From Paenibacillus sp. FSL K6-1096 (GTDB lineage Bacteria > Bacillota > Bacilli > Paenibacillales > Paenibacillaceae), in contig NZ_CP150274.1 of NCBI RefSeq assembly GCF_037977055.1, positions 1,426,001 through 1,490,000 on the forward strand: DNA of 64,000 nt, written 5' to 3'. Shown here in pieces: positions 56,347-64,000 of the stretch (position 1 is its first letter; each line of letters starts with the position of its first letter). The notes under the pieces were generated by a model. That model did not search any database, was not told the origin of the DNA, and saw only the letters and a list, made by a program, of their open reading frames with translations. The translations under genes and the position numbers were made by a program.

Positions 56347-58641
56347 TTAATCCTCCATGACAACAAGATCTGTGTTCAGCGTATCGTTCACATTCCGGCC
56401 GACCCCGATGCGGAAGCTTCCCGGCTCGACCACCGGCTTGTACTCTGCTCCGATATAGCTCAGATGCTCTGCACTCACCTCAAAAGTCACCTTCCGCTTC
56501 TCTCCCGGCTCCAGCACGATCTTGCGGAATCCCTTAAGCTCCTTAGCCGGTCTCGTCACCTTGCTGACCAGATCAGAAATATATAATTGCACGACCTCCG
56601 CACCGCTGCGGGAGCCCGTATTCTCTACTTCCACGGTAACCTCTGCTGTTCCGCCCGCCCGGATCACCGCAGGCTCGACCTGGAGTCCGCTATAGCTGAA
56701 TTCGGTGTAGCTGAGCCCGAAGCCAAACGGATAACGCGGCTGCGAAGTTCCTTCCAGATAGCGTGCACCCCGGGAGCGTTTGCCTAAGTAGTATACCGGC
56801 AATTGTCCAACATCCTCCGGGAGGGACAGCGTCAGTCTACCGGACGGATTGACATCGCCGAACAGGATATCCGCAATGGCATGTCCGCCCTCCTGCCCCG
56901 GATACCAGGCTTCCAGAATGGCATCCGCCTGTTCATCGATCCAAGACTCGGCGATAGGGCGTCCGTTGATGTACACAACAACTACCGGCTTACCGAGCGC
57001 CTTCAGCTCCTTGAACAGCTCCAGCTGAACGCCGGACAGGTGCAGCGACATGCGGTCGATGCCCTCGCCGCAGTCCATATCGCTTAGCGCATTCTCCGTT
57101 ACCTTGGAGGCTCCGGTCCGCAGATCGATGCTGCCCTCACCGAAGTCCCGGGCGCTCGACCCGCCAAGCGCGAGCACAATGACATCTGCTTCGGCGGCCA
57201 CCTTGCGCGCCAGCCCGAAGCCCTCGGTGGAGTGGTCCTTGATCCGGCAGCCCGGGGCGTAACTTACCCGCTCCGGCTCGGCGGCCAGCTTGGCCCGGAT
57301 ACCGGCCAGCACTGTTGTTACCCGGTCACGCGGCTGCGGCGAGGTATAATCGCCGAGCTGATTGTAGCCGATATCGGCGTTTGGCCCGATGACGGCAACC
57401 TTTCCTTGACCCGCAGATAAGGGAAGTACTCCGTTATTCTTCAGCAGCACAATCCCTTCTGCCGCCACGCTGCGCGCCAGCTCCGCATGCTCCGCGCTGC
57501 CGATCACCTGCTCAGCCTGATCAGGATCAGCATACGGCTGCTCGAACAGGCCCAGCCGGAACTTCAGCTCCAGCACACGCGCCGCCGCCTGGTCCACCAG
57601 CTTCTCCTCCAGCCGCCCGGAGCGCAGCGCCGTAAGCAGATATCCGCCGAACATGACGCCGGACATCTCCATATCAATCCCGGCCGAGAGCGCCTGCACC
57701 GCTGCATCCTCGCCGCCGTCCGCTGTATCATGGCCGGAGGCCAGCATATCGATCGCGCCGCAGTCGGTAATGACCATGCCCTCAAAGCCCCATTCGCCGC
57801 GCAGGATATCCTCCAGCAGCTCCTCATTGGTGGTGCATGGCACACCGTCAATCTCGTTATAGGCGGGCATGATGGAGACCGCACCGGCTTCCACCGCTTT
57901 GCGGAACGGGTACATATCAACCTCAAGCAGCTCCCGCTTACCGATATGCGCCGGCCCGGCATTCCTGCCGCCCTCCGAGCTGCCATAGGCTACGAAGTGC
58001 TTGAGCGTCGCCCCTACACTGGAGCTGCTGTCAAGCCGTTCGCCCTGCAGTCCTTCCACAGAGGCTGCGGCATATTCGCCGATTAAGTACGGGTCTTCCC
58101 CGAAGCATTCCTCGGTCCGGCCCCAGCGCGGATCACGTACCACATCCAGCACAGGGGAATAGGTTACGGCTCCGCCCTGCGCCCGGGTCTCCCGCGCGAC
58201 CGCCCGGGACATCTCCCGGTAGAGGTCGACATTCCAGGTGCTGCCGATCAGCAGCGGAACCGGGAATACCGTGGCCCCGATCGCCATATGCCCATGCGAG
58301 CATTCCTCGCCGATCAGGAGCGGAATGCCCAGTCTGGAATGCTCCAGCGCATAACGCTGGATCGCATTAACAGCCTCCGCTCCGGCCCGCGCATCCAGCC
58401 CGCTTTCCAGCGTAACTCCTGTCCAGGGATCGGCCCGCAGGGTTCCGTATAATGCGCCGACGCCGCCTTCACGGATCTGGCGCTTGAAATCTTCCGTTAA
58501 TTCAATGGTTCCATCTGTATGATTATAGGTCTGCCATCCGAACAGCTGCACCAGCTGGCCGACCTTCTCTTCCGGCGTCATCAGCCCGAGCAGATGCTTC
58601 GTCCGCTCCTTGACGGGCTGTGTACGGTCTCTATATAACAT
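56347..58641 (-). CDS. Beta-glycosidase, GH3 (BglX-like)
   Basis: A 764-residue enzyme with the usual three parts: a GH3 N barrel with KHF motif (TLKHFVAYGSSEGG) and nucleophile Asp293 in VITDCGAIDM, a GH3 C alpha/beta sandwich (SYAPGCRIKDH), and a fibronectin-like C-terminal domain (YPFGFGLSYTEF onward). There is no signal peptide, unlike periplasmic BglX. It hydrolyses beta-linked glucose, xylose or GlcNAc-type units; the exact sugar is not readable. First hydrolase of the operon after the permeases. Confidence 0.9.
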   Translation of the reverse strand: MLYRDRTQPVKERTKHLLGLMTPEEKVGQLVQLFGWQTYNHTDGTIELTEDFKRQIREGGVGALYGTLRADPWTGVTLESGLDARAGAEAVNAIQRYALEHSRLGIPLLIGEECSHGHMAIGATVFPVPLLIGSTWNVDLYREMSRAVARETRAQGGAVTYSPVLDVVRDPRWGRTEECFGEDPYLIGEYAAASVEGLQGERLDSSSSVGATLKHFVAYGSSEGGRNAGPAHIGKRELLEVDMYPFRKAVEAGAVSIMPAYNEIDGVPCTTNEELLEDILRGEWGFEGMVITDCGAIDMLASGHDTADGGEDAAVQALSAGIDMEMSGVMFGGYLLTALRSGRLEEKLVDQAAARVLELKFRLGLFEQPYADPDQAEQVIGSAEHAELARSVAAEGIVLLKNNGVLPLSAGQGKVAVIGPNADIGYNQLGDYTSPQPRDRVTTVLAGIRAKLAAEPERVSYAPGCRIKDHSTEGFGLARKVAAEADVIVLALGGSSARDFGEGSIDLRTGASKVTENALSDMDCGEGIDRMSLHLSGVQLELFKELKALGKPVVVVYINGRPIAESWIDEQADAILEAWYPGQEGGHAIADILFGDVNPSGRLTLSLPEDVGQLPVYYLGKRSRGARYLEGTSQPRYPFGFGLSYTEFSYSGLQVEPAVIRAGGTAEVTVEVENTGSRSGAEVVQLYISDLVSKVTRPAKELKGFRKIVLEPGEKRKVTFEVSAEHLSYIGAEYKPVVEPGSFRIGVGRNVNDTLNTDLVVMED

Positions 58642-58716
58642 CCTGGCTCCACTCCCTCTCTCCTGCTGGTTCCCAGCTATCCTTCTGTATCCTTCAGAAT
58701 CTGTCTCTATGAACTC

Positions 58717-59634
58717 TTATTCCTTAACCGCCCCGACGGTAAGACCCTGGATGAAATAACGCTGGAAGAACGGATAGGCGAAAATAATCGGTCCGGTCGC
58801 CAGCACCACCATCGCCATACGCGAGGTATCCTGCGGCATGGAGCGGAGCGCTTCCAGGCTCAGGGAGCTGTTCTGGGAATTCTGCAGAATGAATTGCATA
58901 CTGGTCTCAATCCGCATCAGCATCGACTGCAGCGGCACCAGATTCGGGTTATCAATATAGAGCAGGGCATTGAACCAGTCATTCCAGTACCCCAGGGTGC
59001 TGAACAATCCAATCGTAGCGAGACCCGGCAGGGACAGCGGCAGCACAATTTTCAGGAAGGTGCGGAACTCGCCCGCGCCGTCGATTTTGGCCGACTCAAT
59101 CAGCGCATCCGGTACACTGGTAATATAGAAGGTCCGCAGAATCATAATGTAAAAAGCATTCACCGCCAGCGGCAGCACCAGCGCCCAAATGCTGTCCTTC
59201 AGGCCCAGCATCTGAGTAACCACAATATAGGTCGGAACCAGACCGCCGTTAAACAGCATGGTGAAGAAGGCAAAGAACGAGAAGAAACTGCGGTATTTGA
59301 AGCTTTTACGTGAAATGGCATAGGCATAGAGGGAAATAATCATCAGGCTGACAATTGTACCTATGACCGTTACAGCAATCGTCACCCCATACGAGCGGAG
59401 CAGCGTATCCCCCGAGCTAAATACATATTTATAAGCTTCCAGACTCCATTTGGCCGGAATTAATTGATAGCCGTCCCGCGCCAGCGCCCCTTCGTCCGTG
59501 AAGGAGATCAGTACGACGAACAGGAACGGGAAGATACACAGGATGGCAAAGCCCCCGGCGATAATATTGAAGATGATATTCCATACTGGCGACAGCCGGT
59601 GAAAATCGCGCGATCTCACAGAGTTAGCAGACAT
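58717..59634 (-). CDS. Sugar ABC transporter permease, LplC/YtcP type
   Basis: A 305-residue membrane protein with six spans. The EAA loop reads IESAKIDGAGEFRTFLKIVLP, and the C-terminus ends QGLTVGAVKE. It pairs with the LplB-type permease encoded 30 bases upstream and the binding lipoprotein. Such LplABC-type importers in Paenibacillus carry oligosaccharides and borrow an ATPase from elsewhere. The downstream enzymes suggest a mannose-rich cargo. Confidence 0.9.
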   Translation of the reverse strand: MSANSVRSRDFHRLSPVWNIIFNIIAGGFAILCIFPFLFVVLISFTDEGALARDGYQLIPAKWSLEAYKYVFSSGDTLLRSYGVTIAVTVIGTIVSLMIISLYAYAISRKSFKYRSFFSFFAFFTMLFNGGLVPTYIVVTQMLGLKDSIWALVLPLAVNAFYIMILRTFYITSVPDALIESAKIDGAGEFRTFLKIVLPLSLPGLATIGLFSTLGYWNDWFNALLYIDNPNLVPLQSMLMRIETSMQFILQNSQNSSLSLEALRSMPQDTSRMAMVVLATGPIIFAYPFFQRYFIQGLTVGAVKE

Positions 59635-59663
59635 TGGATGACCTCACTTTCCTTCTTTTCTCC

Positions 59664-60590
59664 CTAGAATAATGCACTGTCCTTATCAAATTTGCGCACG
59701 ATGTAATTCGAGGTCAGCACCAGCACGAATCCGACTACGGATTGATACAAGCCCGCTGCCGTACTCATTCCGATCTCACCGGTTGTCTTAAGACCGCGGT
59801 ACACATACGTATCGATAACGTTGGTCACGCTGTAGAGTGTTCCCGAGTCTCGCGGCACCTGATAGAACAGCCCGAAGTCCGCATAGAAAATCTTCCCGAT
59901 CGCAAGCAGGGTCATAATCGTAATGATCGGCTTCAGCATCGGCAGCGTAATGCTGCGGATCTGCTGGAGCTTGCTGGCCCCGTCGATCATCGCCGCTTCG
60001 TAGAGCGACTTGTCAATCCCCATAATTGCGGCCAGATAGACCACGCTGTTATAACCGACCGCCTTCCACAGATAGACGAAGATCAGAATGAACGGCCAGT
60101 ATTTTGATTCCGAATACCAGGAGATATTGCTGCCGAACAAGGAATTGAGCAGGCCGCGCTCCGAGCTGAGGAAGCTGAAGGCGAAGTAGCCGACTACGAC
60201 CCAGGACAGAAAGTACGGCAGGAACATGCCGGTCTGATAGAACTTGGCCAGCTTCTTATTGGCAATCTCGGACAGCACTACGGCCAGCAGCACCGACAGA
60301 ATCAGGCCCAAGACAATGAAGGCTACATTATATAGAATCGTATTGCGTGTAATCAGAAAAGCATCATTCGTGCTGAACAGAAACTTGAAGTTATCCCACC
60401 CGACCCACTTGCTGTTCACAATGCTGGCCCAGAAGCCGTCCCGGCTGAAGCGGTACTCCTTGAAGGCAATAACCGTACCCGCCATCGGCAGGTAGGAGAA
60501 GAATAAAAACCACAGTGTGCCCGGGAGAACCATCAGCAGCAGCACTTTATTTCTTAATATGTCCTTGGCGGACTTTCCTAATTTCCCCAT
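59664..60590 (-). CDS. Sugar ABC transporter permease, LplB/YtcO type
   Basis: A 308-residue membrane protein with about six spans and the EAA loop YEAAMIDGASKLQQIRSITLP. The frame runs to 60626, but TAGGAGG stands before the ATG at 60590 (GKLGKSAKDILR), so the first 12 codons of the longer frame are not used. A terminator-like hairpin separates it from the binding-protein gene. Confidence 0.9.
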   Translation of the reverse strand: MGKLGKSAKDILRNKVLLLMVLPGTLWFLFFSYLPMAGTVIAFKEYRFSRDGFWASIVNSKWVGWDNFKFLFSTNDAFLITRNTILYNVAFIVLGLILSVLLAVVLSEIANKKLAKFYQTGMFLPYFLSWVVVGYFAFSFLSSERGLLNSLFGSNISWYSESKYWPFILIFVYLWKAVGYNSVVYLAAIMGIDKSLYEAAMIDGASKLQQIRSITLPMLKPIITIMTLLAIGKIFYADFGLFYQVPRDSGTLYSVTNVIDTYVYRGLKTTGEIGMSTAAGLYQSVVGFVLVLTSNYIVRKFDKDSALF

Positions 60591-60632
60591 GCTTCCAGTT
60601 CCTCCTATGCCGGAAAATTGTTCCATTGAATG

Positions 60633-60670
60633 AAAAAGACCGGGCCAAGTCTAATCACCCGCCCGGTCTT
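60633..60670 (-). terminator. Intercistronic attenuating terminator between binding protein and permeases
   Basis: On the minus strand AAGACCGGGC pairs with GCCCGGTCTT and is followed by TTTCATT. Its place after the binding-protein gene fits partial termination, giving more binding protein than permease. Confidence 0.8.
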
Positions 60671-60681
60671 GTCAAAGAAAA

Positions 60682-62190
60682 CTACTTATTGTTCGCTGCT
60701 TTCCAGGCGTCAATCTGTGCTTGTGCTTCTGCGATGATTTTATCCAGACCGGCAGTCTTCAGCTTCTCATTAGCCTTGGTCAGATACTCATCCGGGTCTA
60801 CAGAGCCGGTCATCAGCGGGGACCAGAATTCTTCCTTCACGTTCTGTACCGCAGCAATCTCATTGGTGATCTTGGAGGTATCGAAGTTGAAGCCGAGCAG
60901 CGGTGCATTGATACCGGCATCATTGAACTTCTTGAATTCTTCCCATTTGTTCTCAGGGTCGCCTTCATTCAGGTAGTTGATCATGATGTTCCCCAGGGAG
61001 AATGTCGGCATATCGTAGTTCTTCGCTTCCGGGAGATTCTTGATCATGTTGTCGCTGATCTTCTCGTAGTGCACGCCTTCAATCCCGGAGTCAATCATGT
61101 TGCGCAGCACGGGGTCAGTGTTGAGCAGGTTCAGGAATTCCATCGCCTTCTCAGGATACTCGGAGTTGGCGGAGATGGCCTGCATCGAACCCATAACGGA
61201 CCAGTTGTAAATGTAAGGCTCGCTCGCTGGTGTCGATACTACAGGGTAGCCATAGCTGGCACTCCAGAGATTATCGGCCATCGGCTGCGTAGCCGCGCGG
61301 TCTGTGAACCATTTGCCGGATTTGTACAGGTCATCCACGGAGCTTGTAGTTGCGACCTCAGGCGAGATGTAGCCGGCCTGGTAGAATTCGCGGACCGTCT
61401 TCAGCGCTTCCTTGATTTCAGGCGTATCCAGAATGTTCACCACTTTGTAATCCTTGGTGTCCATATATACAGCCATCGGCATCTTCTCAATCACATAGTC
61501 GAACGGCATGATCGGCATGAAATCCTTCACCATTGCGTATGGAGTGATTCCTGGCTCGTTGTCCTTGATCGTCTGGAGCATCGGCTTCAGATCAGCCATC
61601 GTTTTGACCGTGGTCATATCCAGATTGTATTTGTCCAGCAGCTCTTTGTTGAAGCGGAAGACCTCTTGCGCCGGCAGCTCTTTGTTCGCCGGAATCGCGA
61701 AGTTGTGGCCATCCACCTTGGAGCCTTCCAGGAACGCCGGGTCAATCGTATCTACAATGCCCTTGCCCTGGTTCTTCAGCAGATCGTCGAGCTGCAGGAA
61801 CGCGCCCTTACGTGCATTCTGCACGTAATCGAAAGCCCAGGAGGAGGTGAAGAGGATATCCATTGGCTCACCGGAAGCCACCATAACCTGCATCTTCTGT
61901 GTGTAGTCCCCGAAGTCGATCATTTTGATATCAAGTGTTGCATTGATTTTGTCCAGGGTGTATTTGTTTACCTCGGCAAGTACCTTATCCATATCCTTCT
62001 GCGGCGCCCCGATGGTGTACCAGATCAGCTCCACCGGCTTCTCCGATGACGTAGCAGGCTTGTTGCTGCCTGAAGCGGCTTCCCCGCCAGTATTAGCCTT
62101 GTTCGTGTTCCCGCCGCAGGCGCTAAGTGCCAGCGAAGCAGTTAAAAGCGTTGTCATCATCAAGGAGAAGTGTTTCTTTTTCTTACTCAT
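60682..62190 (-). CDS. Oligosaccharide-binding lipoprotein, LplA type
   Basis: A 502-residue extracellular binding protein. Lipobox LSAC with Cys25, then a Gly/Asn/Thr tether. The body has the signatures of the LplA/YtcQ group (ELIWYTIGAPQKDMDKVLAEV; MEFLNLLNTDPVLRNMIDSGIEGVHY). It delivers the sugar to the two permeases encoded next. It lies directly downstream of a YesM/YesN-type two-component system. A symmetric TGAAA-N4-TTTCA site stands about 100 bases before the start. Confidence 0.92.
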   Translation of the reverse strand: MSKKKKHFSLMMTTLLTASLALSACGGNTNKANTGGEAASGSNKPATSSEKPVELIWYTIGAPQKDMDKVLAEVNKYTLDKINATLDIKMIDFGDYTQKMQVMVASGEPMDILFTSSWAFDYVQNARKGAFLQLDDLLKNQGKGIVDTIDPAFLEGSKVDGHNFAIPANKELPAQEVFRFNKELLDKYNLDMTTVKTMADLKPMLQTIKDNEPGITPYAMVKDFMPIMPFDYVIEKMPMAVYMDTKDYKVVNILDTPEIKEALKTVREFYQAGYISPEVATTSSVDDLYKSGKWFTDRAATQPMADNLWSASYGYPVVSTPASEPYIYNWSVMGSMQAISANSEYPEKAMEFLNLLNTDPVLRNMIDSGIEGVHYEKISDNMIKNLPEAKNYDMPTFSLGNIMINYLNEGDPENKWEEFKKFNDAGINAPLLGFNFDTSKITNEIAAVQNVKEEFWSPLMTGSVDPDEYLTKANEKLKTAGLDKIIAEAQAQIDAWKAANNK

Positions 62191-62285
62191 TTACTGTACC
62201 CCCTTTAAATTAGCTGTCCGGGAATCCTGGTCTGCCGGGTGCTCCCCGCTGTCGTTCCCGTGAGCTATACCTTAACTTTATAAGA

Positions 62286-62299
62286 TGAAAGCAGTTTCA
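62286..62299. promoter_or_regulatory. cre-like palindrome upstream of the mannoside operon
   Basis: TGAAAGCAGTTTCA is an inverted repeat and matches the catabolite-responsive pattern except at the central CG (CA here). It lies 96-109 bases before the binding-protein start. CcpA control would fit a sugar-uptake operon but is inferred. Confidence 0.45.
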
Positions 62300-62346
62300 A
62301 ATAGAAGAGAAACTATATATATTCAGGTATGAAATAAAGAAAATAA

Positions 62347-62367
62347 GCTGCCCTGTAAAGGCAGGTT
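62347..62367 (-). terminator. Weak terminator after the response regulator gene
   Basis: On the minus strand CTGCC pairs with GGCAG around TTTACAG and is followed by CTTATTTTCTTTATTT. It separates the two-component genes from the importer operon. Confidence 0.55.
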
Positions 62368-62400
62368 TATCCTTCTTCCGGAATTTCAAACAGGGCTGCC

Positions 62401-63924
62401 TCACAGCAGCCCCTTGAATTCTGTCGGCGAGATGCCCACATATTTCTTGAATTGTTTGTAAAAGTAGCCCATTTCCCAGTAGCCCACATTCCTCGCAATC
62501 TCCTGCACCTTGAGGTTCGTCGTGCGGAGCTGCTCCTTCGCCTTATCAATGCGGTAGCGGTTCATATACTCTGCAAAGGATTCGCCGGTCGTCTTATGGA
62601 ACAGCTGTCCCAGATATACCGGATGGATGTTGAACATGAAGCCCAGCTTCTTCAGCGACAGGTCCTCATTGTACGATTTCTCAATATAATTCAGCACCTG
62701 GTTCACCACCGGGCTCTTCAGCTCCCGGTCCAGCAGCTCAATGATGCTGGCCGCGGTCTGCCGGAGCGCAGCGGATAATCCGGGCAGCGAATTCGCCCTG
62801 CGGACCGCCGTCAGGCTCTCGGCAATGCATTCACGCTCGGTCTCACTGCGGATATCCTTGATCAGCACACGGAAGAACAGAATCCATTCCAGCGACATTT
62901 CTTCCAGCAGCCCGGGCGTTAACCCTTCCATGCCCGGAGACGAGAAATAGAGCTCCAGCCGCTCCGACAGTCCCTCCAGATTCTTGGACATAATAAGCTT
63001 CGCATATTCGCTCCAGTCCTCCGGCAGCACCGCCTGCAGATCCTCCTTCCGGTCCTTGAGCTGCTCATAATAGATGGTGCTCTGCTCCGGGTGGATCTCC
63101 AGGAACTCCTGCGCCTGCTTTGCCTGCTCATAGCTGGACGGTGCAGCGTCCACCCCGTCTACACGCATGCCTATCGCTGCGCGCACCCTCTCCCCGTCCG
63201 TGCATAAGCCGGCAATCTCCTGCAGCATGAACGCCATCTCCGCCGCTCCGCCGGAGGCTTCTTCATAGTTATGTATCAGCACCAGATCATTGTCCGAGTC
63301 CCAGAACATGAAGAACGAAGCCTCAGCGCCGATCCGGTCAGACACCCTCTTCCTGAAGGCCTCCGTGGCCGGCTCCACCTGCAGCAGGGCCACCTGCACA
63401 TAACGGCTTGCAAGCGGCAGGCCGACCAGATTGAGCCGCTCGGAGCGCTCCTTGGGATCAATCTGCCCCCGCAGCCAGCGCAGCAGCACATTATCCTTCA
63501 GCACGGAATTCGTATATTCCCACCACTCCGCATCCAGCCTGGTGACGTTCAGCTTCTCCACAATTGTCTCCAGCGTCCGCTGGAACTCCTCCAGATTAAT
63601 CGGCTTCAACAGATAGTTCTCGATTCCGAGCGACAGGCCTTCCTTCACATACATGAATTCATCGAAGCCGCTCAGCACCACTACCTTCATATCCGGGCGG
63701 AATTCGCGGACAGCGCGGATCAGCTCAAGGCCGGTCATCACCGGCATGGAGATATCGGTAATCAGAATATCGGCAGGCGTCTCCCGCAGCCGCTCCAGCG
63801 CCTCCTGCCCGTTCTCCGCCTGTCCTACAATGGTGAGGCCAAGCTGCTCCCAATCCAATATATCCTGCAGGCCGCTGAGAATGAACGGCTCATCATCGAC
63901 AATAAATACCTTATACATCTGCAT
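62401..63924 (-). CDS. Response regulator with AraC-type DNA-binding domain, YesN family
   Basis: A 507-residue protein. The REC domain has VDDE and phospho-acceptor Asp57 in ILITDISMP. A long middle region follows, then an AraC domain at ~410-505 with two helix-turn-helices (LSLKKLGFMFNIHPVYLGQLF and VQEIARNVGYWEMGYFYKQF). The ATG at 63924 follows AAGGAGG and lies inside the end of the kinase gene (about 14 bases overlap), so the pair is translated together. It probably activates the adjacent mannoside operon. Confidence 0.92.
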   Translation of the reverse strand: MQMYKVFIVDDEPFILSGLQDILDWEQLGLTIVGQAENGQEALERLRETPADILITDISMPVMTGLELIRAVREFRPDMKVVVLSGFDEFMYVKEGLSLGIENYLLKPINLEEFQRTLETIVEKLNVTRLDAEWWEYTNSVLKDNVLLRWLRGQIDPKERSERLNLVGLPLASRYVQVALLQVEPATEAFRKRVSDRIGAEASFFMFWDSDNDLVLIHNYEEASGGAAEMAFMLQEIAGLCTDGERVRAAIGMRVDGVDAAPSSYEQAKQAQEFLEIHPEQSTIYYEQLKDRKEDLQAVLPEDWSEYAKLIMSKNLEGLSERLELYFSSPGMEGLTPGLLEEMSLEWILFFRVLIKDIRSETERECIAESLTAVRRANSLPGLSAALRQTAASIIELLDRELKSPVVNQVLNYIEKSYNEDLSLKKLGFMFNIHPVYLGQLFHKTTGESFAEYMNRYRIDKAKEQLRTTNLKVQEIARNVGYWEMGYFYKQFKKYVGISPTEFKGLL

Positions 63925-64000
63925 TCTCCTCCTTCAGCGGGTATGGAAAAATAATCGTAACCTCTGTTCCCGCCCCTTCCTCACTGTCCAGCAGTACCCC
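63911..64000 (-). CDS. Sensor histidine kinase, YesM family, C-terminal end only (rest outside window)
   Basis: The last 29 codons are visible on the minus strand; they read LLDSEEGAGTEVTIIFPYPL and end at TAA 63911-63913. The pattern GTEVTIIFP is the final strand of a HATPase_c domain, as in YesM-type kinases. It overlaps the start of the response regulator gene. Most of the gene lies beyond the right edge. Confidence 0.75.
   Translation of the reverse strand, partial: GVLLDSEEGAGTEVTIIFPYPLKEENADV

Noticed and set aside
60721..62049. 442-codon plus-strand frame opposite the binding lipoprotein gene
   Set aside because: Antisense shadow; the composition (many His, Val, Arg) is typical of reversed coding sequence.

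Overview
The window reads as a chromosomal segment of a Paenibacillus-like member of the Bacillota. Pointers are strong GGAGG-type ribosome binding sites, carbohydrate ABC importers without their own ATPase next to YesM/YesN-type two-component systems, an S-layer (SLH) anchored glycosidase, a c-di-AMP riboswitch, and many glycoside hydrolases. This placement is inferred from content, not from a database match.

Layout. 1-2119: end of a sugar-binding protein gene plus two permeases. 2120-11426: a tandem array of seven paralogous YVTN/YncE-type beta-propeller genes (one broken), separated by copies of one structured leader at different stages of decay. 11490-20529 (minus): a 1866-residue secreted GH59-like, SLH-anchored enzyme and a binding protein with two permeases, with a divergent YesM/YesN pair at 20772-24240. 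24776-28167: a LacI-type regulator and a GH36 alpha-galactosidase. 28292-34339 (minus): a membrane/lipid-flavoured operon (MMPL transporter, ABC1/UbiB kinase, phasin-like protein, patatin, HTH regulator). 34497-36985 (minus): flotillin and NfeD genes behind a c-di-AMP riboswitch. 37226-40385: TetR regulator and MMPL exporter. 40419-44552: acetyltransferase, a 35-residue small ORF, cardiolipin synthase, a divergent HxlR/flavodoxin-fold pair, and a PhzF-like protein. About 44.8-46.2 kb: an IS110-family insertion. 46533-64000 (minus): a large mannoside/N-glycan-type utilisation locus (sensor kinase, regulator, binding protein, two permeases, GH3, GH38, GH125, GH130, GH38, GH20).

How the parts work together. 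The locus at the right end looks like a complete import-then-digest system: an extracellular lipoprotein and two permeases take up an oligosaccharide, and six cytoplasmic hydrolases or phosphorylases without signal peptides trim mannose and HexNAc. The GH59 locus works differently, with a wall-attached enzyme outside the cell and an adjacent importer under two-component control.

Most unusual region. In the beta-propeller array, all four full-length leaders carry CATA-NNN-TA three bases before a long hairpin whose apical stem changes in a compensating way. Two leaders also keep an echo of the 3' end of the upstream permease gene, which indicates how the array grew. The function of these proteins is unknown.
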